Shown: in pieces, positions 59,932-64,000 of the stretch
Numbering within the stretch: the first letter of the stretch is position 1
Layout: each line of letters begins with the position of its first letter
Notes under the pieces: generated by a model
Told to the model about the DNA's origin: nothing
Databases searched by the model: none
The model's input: only the letters and a program-made list of their open reading frames with translations
Position numbers and translations under genes: made by a program
Source: Pocillopora verrucosa
Taxonomy: Eukaryota > Cnidaria > Anthozoa > Scleractinia > Pocilloporidae
DNA: 64,000 nt
Reading direction: 5' to 3'
Assembly: GCF_036669915.1 (NCBI RefSeq)
Contig: NC_089325.1
Coordinates: 5,601,400 to 5,665,399, forward strand

Positions 59932-61515
59932 TTATATAACTTTTCGTCTTTCAAAGTCTGGCGGTCCGACTACAACTCCACTCACTAGGAAATTTCCGTT
60001 GCAAACTGTTCTGACTGTGATAGTATGGTATCCTGGCTTTACCCTTGTAGCAACAGTATCCAACCGAGTTTGTCCATAGATCGACTTTGTGTTAATATAA
60101 ATCGTTTTGTTCTTCTCCTCATCCAGCCTTACCTCGGCCTTTCCGCCATTGCCAGACGTTCGTGTCAAAATTATTACAGACCTGGTGTTGTAAGAGGAGC
60201 TAACAGAGGGAACATAAAAACGAAACTTTATACTACTGTAACGCCGCCACGTTCCCCACCCCCCCTGTGCATCTGTTCGCATGTCTGTATTTGTATTTCC
60301 GTCTGAGCTTCTTTCATCACGGAAACTACCGTATGGTGAAAATCCATCGTTCTGTGTGATTTGAATTTGGATATTGGGGCGATGAAGATCTTTGAAAATA
60401 TTTGGTGTCATCCTGGTCCAGCAAAGCGGTTGTTTCAGAACTTCAGTGTCTCGTTTTAGTGATAACAATTCTGGTAAAGGCGCAAAGCGATAGGTAATGT
60501 TTCCATTGCTTAGGTCATTCAAAACCTGATCAAAAACCCCGCGAATATAGTCAATCATTAACATAGAAATAAGTGCATGGGCCTTGATACCAATATGAAG
60601 GCCATCAGAGCCGGCCATATTAGTGACGACCGCTGTCCATTTATCGTCTTCCTTGCGGCACAGTACTTCCTTCAAACTAAAAGAGGTTATACCGTAGTGT
60701 CGCGCCACTTCGGTTTGGCCAAAATTTTCTAAGTTAATGCATCTTGGGTTTACAACTTTTTTGGTATTTGGGTCTACACCGAGGCCGCTGACGAGGTTTA
60801 CGTATAGAATCGCGGGGACCGAAGGATATAGGAGCACTTGACGAGTCAATTGTTCAAAAGCTTCAGCTTTTCCTCTCATGTTGAAATTAATAGAAGCATC
60901 AATGAATGCGAGGTCGATTGTTTGATTTTCTGGGATAAAGGTCTTGTAGCAAAAGGCGAAGAAGTAACTCCCAGTTCCTCCAATAGTAACCTCGTAACTT
61001 TTCATGAACGACTTTGTGACCTTACCAATCGTTTTGTTCCACCAATCTGCGAAAACTTTGAAAAACAATCCGTCTAAACTTTTTTCATCTGTTCCCAATT
61101 TTCCCCCCGCACTATTTGAGCCTCCGATGACTGCAACATTGATTTGCTGACCCTTCACCGCTTTTATGAGCACGTTCTTCAAACGGACAGGATTTCCAGG
61201 TCGAATGGCTTTCGACATCAATTCACCGTTAAGTTTCAAGTCGCCCATTTCTCTCCACCTCGAGCGGTAATTCCATTGCTGAAATGGATCTTTCTCTAAT
61301 TCCGCATATAATTCCGTCTGTACACGCCGTGAAATTTTCGAGCCGAATTGAACAAAGTTTTCATGTTTAATACTGTTACTCAGGTTTTCCTTCCAAGGCA
61401 ATGAATGATTTTTACTCAGAAAATTGTCGACGTCATTGTTTCCAAATGAACGCCATTCCTGGAACGTAAACAAAGCTACAAGTAATAAACTTTTATACGA
61501 AGGAAACGACTGCAT
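59932..61515 (-). CDS. Secreted SGNH/GDSL-like hydrolase, intronless
   Basis: 527 residues from the first ATG, with a plausible signal peptide (residues 1-18, YKSLLLVALF core). SGNH features: block I GGSNSAGG at 131-138 with Ser133 as nucleophile; IGGTGSYFF at 178-186; LAFIDASINF near 203-212; GSDGLHIG at 302-309 with Asp304 and His307 as the expected catalytic pair. Residues from about 345 to the end form a separate, probably beta-rich domain. The family hydrolyses esters, often acetyl groups on sugars; the substrate is not readable. No intron in about 1.6 kb, unlike its neighbours here, which suggests a single-exon family or retroposition. A fragment of its 3' end lies at 56060-56170. Confidence 0.75.
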   Translation of the reverse strand: MQSFPSYKSLLLVALFTFQEWRSFGNNDVDNFLSKNHSLPWKENLSNSIKHENFVQFGSKISRRVQTELYAELEKDPFQQWNYRSRWREMGDLKLNGELMSKAIRPGNPVRLKNVLIKAVKGQQINVAVIGGSNSAGGKLGTDEKSLDGLFFKVFADWWNKTIGKVTKSFMKSYEVTIGGTGSYFFAFCYKTFIPENQTIDLAFIDASINFNMRGKAEAFEQLTRQVLLYPSVPAILYVNLVSGLGVDPNTKKVVNPRCINLENFGQTEVARHYGITSFSLKEVLCRKEDDKWTAVVTNMAGSDGLHIGIKAHALISMLMIDYIRGVFDQVLNDLSNGNITYRFAPLPELLSLKRDTEVLKQPLCWTRMTPNIFKDLHRPNIQIQITQNDGFSPYGSFRDERSSDGNTNTDMRTDAQGGWGTWRRYSSIKFRFYVPSVSSSYNTRSVIILTRTSGNGGKAEVRLDEEKNKTIYINTKSIYGQTRLDTVATRVKPGYHTITVRTVCNGNFLVSGVVVGPPDFERRKVI

Positions 61516-64000
61516 GGAGGTTTAGAATTTAAATAAAAATTTTTGTCTTCATGAAGAATTAATCTGTCTTCAGTTACCACCAGTTGAAATGCACAGGTGT
61601 CAATACCCTGCAGTGCAGGCGTCTTTTTAGTGCGAGCTAACGCTAAAAGCTCGCGATCCTTTGTTCGACCGGCCATTTTTGATTTCAATCTAACATTGCG
61701 CTCGTCGTACAATTTTTCACAGCGACAGTTTGGTTCACGTTTTTTAGGAATTTAACTTTCCATCAGAAGTAGGTAACTGAGTTGAGAGCGCTAAAAAGAT
61801 AACGATGTGATAGTGCCCCGCGGCAACACGAGTCAGCGCTCCTCTGAATATTGAATTGATTTGGTGGTGCTACAGAAGGAGTCCGCCGTATTAAAATTTG
61901 GCTTCTTAGCTCGAAAAGAAAAAGCTGAAAAAAGCTGAAAATTGAAAAAAAGCTGAAAATTTTGTAAGTGACTTCTCTTCCCGATCAGCTTCGCGTTTGC
62001 TTGTTATTCTGACCTGGGTTGTTCAAATATGGGTTAAGATAACCCAAGGTTAGCATGAAATTTGATTTCAGATCTGAAAGCTTTAAAAGAAAATTCAGTT
62101 AAAACCTTTTTATTTGCAATTTGATCATTGGATGTTCTAAAGAGAAGAGGGAAAATTTTCTCTAAAAGGCTTTGACAAAAAGAAATATAGAAACCTGCAT
62201 TAAAATTTAACCCTGGGCTAGCATTAATCGGCCTTTGAACAACTGGGCCCTGATGTGTTAAAAAAAAAAGAAGTGAACTATTTCATCATTTCTTTACCCA
62301 GTACCTCGCCCTCTAGGGAAAGGTCGCCCCGACCCCGACTCGACTAAAACGATCTTCTTTTGCCAAAAAAGACATCAGATCTTTTAGGATGTTGTTGTTC
62401 CATGTTTGTTTTTCATCAAATTCCGTCATAAAAAGAGAAAGCACTCAAACCAAAAAAAGGCCAAAACTCTGCGAGGCTAGTGCAAGTCGGGAATGAAAAT
62501 TCAAATTTCGACGCCTGTTTTCCTAAGAAAATATTACTGCACACTTCAATTTCAAAAATACAATTTTAATTACCTCATAAACGGAAACTCGAAAGCATTT
62601 TTTACATTTATAATAACCTAAAAGCAAACATCTATACAAGTAAATGTGACCCTGTAAATGTCCCACGTTCCTTTAGAACATGCGGCAATATCACACTAAA
62701 ACCGACACAGACGTCTCTCTACAGCATTCAAATGCAACACCAATGCAGTAACCTTTGCTTCAAGTCAGTCATATGGACTCCTTGAAGATACCAGTTAGGT
62801 GGTTTTATGACGCTTATTTATGCTGGCATGCACGCCCTACGTGTTACACTGTGCCTTAGGTTTACCCTAATAAAGTTGCGTTACTATTAGTGCTAGCCTA
62901 AAGAGAGCTTGACTCAGTTTCAAGGTTCAGCAGATGTCCAACCTGACTAGTCTATATTTTTTTGTTCTTGGACAGAAATTCATCAAGCTGAGTCGAAAAA
63001 TGAATACAATGTCCTACAATTTGCGATAGAGTCATTCCTTCAATATGCACACGTTTGATCAAATACTAACAAGAATTTCTGAAATAAACATAGGTAGAGA
63101 TCATCGACCCGATAAGTCTTGGAAAAAACCGTAGAGTTTATTAGTATGCTAAGGTGAAACAATTTTTTTGAGAACAGTCAACTTTGCATACATGTTTTTC
63201 GCGTCCGATCTCATTCATCTTGTAGGTAACTCTTTGAGAATTATGGGAATAGCAGAAATGAATGACACTAAGCAATCCTAATATACGCATTACGCCATGA
63301 TACTCTTCCTTGTCAGAAGAGATAAGCCGTCCATTCCATATTCAGTATTTCTCGCCAATACACATGTTTGGTGAATGGTTCCAGCCCTGAAATATGAATT
63401 GTAAAGCGTCGCAACTCGCGGCATACCCTGGCAATACAGTTGGAATACACTAATAGCGTACGTTTCCCTGTTTGCGTCGCAAACACCCAATTCGAAAAAT
63501 GTTACACGTGTGTGCAGATTGGAGCGGAAACATTTGTGTTATTTAGAGGATATTCAATTGTATGCTAACCTAGAGTAGTCCGCAATCAGTCATTATAAGG
63601 CTAATATTTCACTATCATTATTGTCAAGCAGTAACATTCAGTTTCACATAAAACAGTCTTCAACTAATCCCAATATTTCAAACGCTGACATTCCCATTTT
63701 GCCAGTTATGTGTTGATAGGGGAACACCATATCCTTGTTTAACCCTTCAACTCTTAAGATCTGAATGTTAATTCTCTCCTCTAGCTGCACACACATTTCC
63801 AAGTAAATTAGTTATGAGAATTTGGTGTTAGATCAAGATAACAACTTCTATCTGATAAGTTTGAGTATTCTCGTCGCCTGTTTGCTGGAAAATGTACAGT
63901 TTTTAAAGGAAGAAGTTAGATGTTGGACATTTCTGGAAGTTAAAGGGTTAAGTGATTTAACTACAGAAGACCAAAGCCCTTAGCGTGAGTAATGGCTTTC
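61516..64000. other. No gene seen
   Basis: Upstream region of the hydrolase, then AT-rich DNA with only short, overlapping open frames. A direct AAAAAGCTGAAAA repeat lies near 61920-61955. No recognised element. Confidence 0.45.

Overview
The window looks like nuclear DNA of a cnidarian, most probably a stony (scleractinian) coral. It is AT-rich, its genes are split by GT/AG introns (the receptor genes use almost only phase-1 introns), and it is full of short foldback elements, a tRNA-headed SINE and other fragments that I recognise as common coral repeat families. The species assignment rests on remembered repeat families and is an inference. I see no bacterial, plasmid or viral organisation.

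Region 1 (about 2-28 kb) is a head-to-head pair of receptor genes. On the right (+, 17634-27772) is a receptor tyrosine kinase: cysteine-free Ig-like domain, I-set Ig domain, FN3 domain, one membrane helix, a juxtamembrane segment of about 350 residues with two 71-residue repeats, and a complete FGFR/VEGFR-like kinase domain. On the left (-, 2010-6360) is a 307-residue paralogue with the same first Ig-like exon, a membrane helix and a short tail, but no kinase. Each gene carries a decayed copy of an exon that the other does or would use. The 7-17 kb between them is made of duplicated flanking DNA (X1-Y1-X2-Y2), including an alternative and a broken copy of the left gene's signal-peptide exon.

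Region 2 (about 29-53 kb) is a tandem segmental duplication. It starts with an intronless OHCU-decarboxylase-like gene (URAD, uric-acid degradation) whose catalytic His position is Tyr. Then follow three intact, near-identical four-exon SLC16-type (monocarboxylate transporter-like) genes, all on the minus strand. Between them lie four orphan minus-strand copies of a URAD C-terminal exon (one with a stop codon), decayed plus-strand URAD ends, Crypton-like fragments and recurring coding-like modules of unknown identity. Two of the five units share the same junction where the transporter has been deleted.

Region 3 (about 53-60 kb) is a repeat mosaic: a 1.3-kb insertion whose empty site survives in three paralogous units, a LINE tail, a Harbinger-like 5' end, a 604-bp duplication that reads as identical, and scraps of URAD and of the neighbouring esterase gene. 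At 59932-61515 (-) sits an intact intronless secreted SGNH/GDSL-like hydrolase of 527 residues. From 61.5 kb to the end I see no gene.

Functionally, the receptor pair suggests a signalling receptor plus a truncated, possibly decoy, partner. The URAD/transporter array suggests a duplicating locus concerned with small carboxylates or purine breakdown, but that link is only by position.
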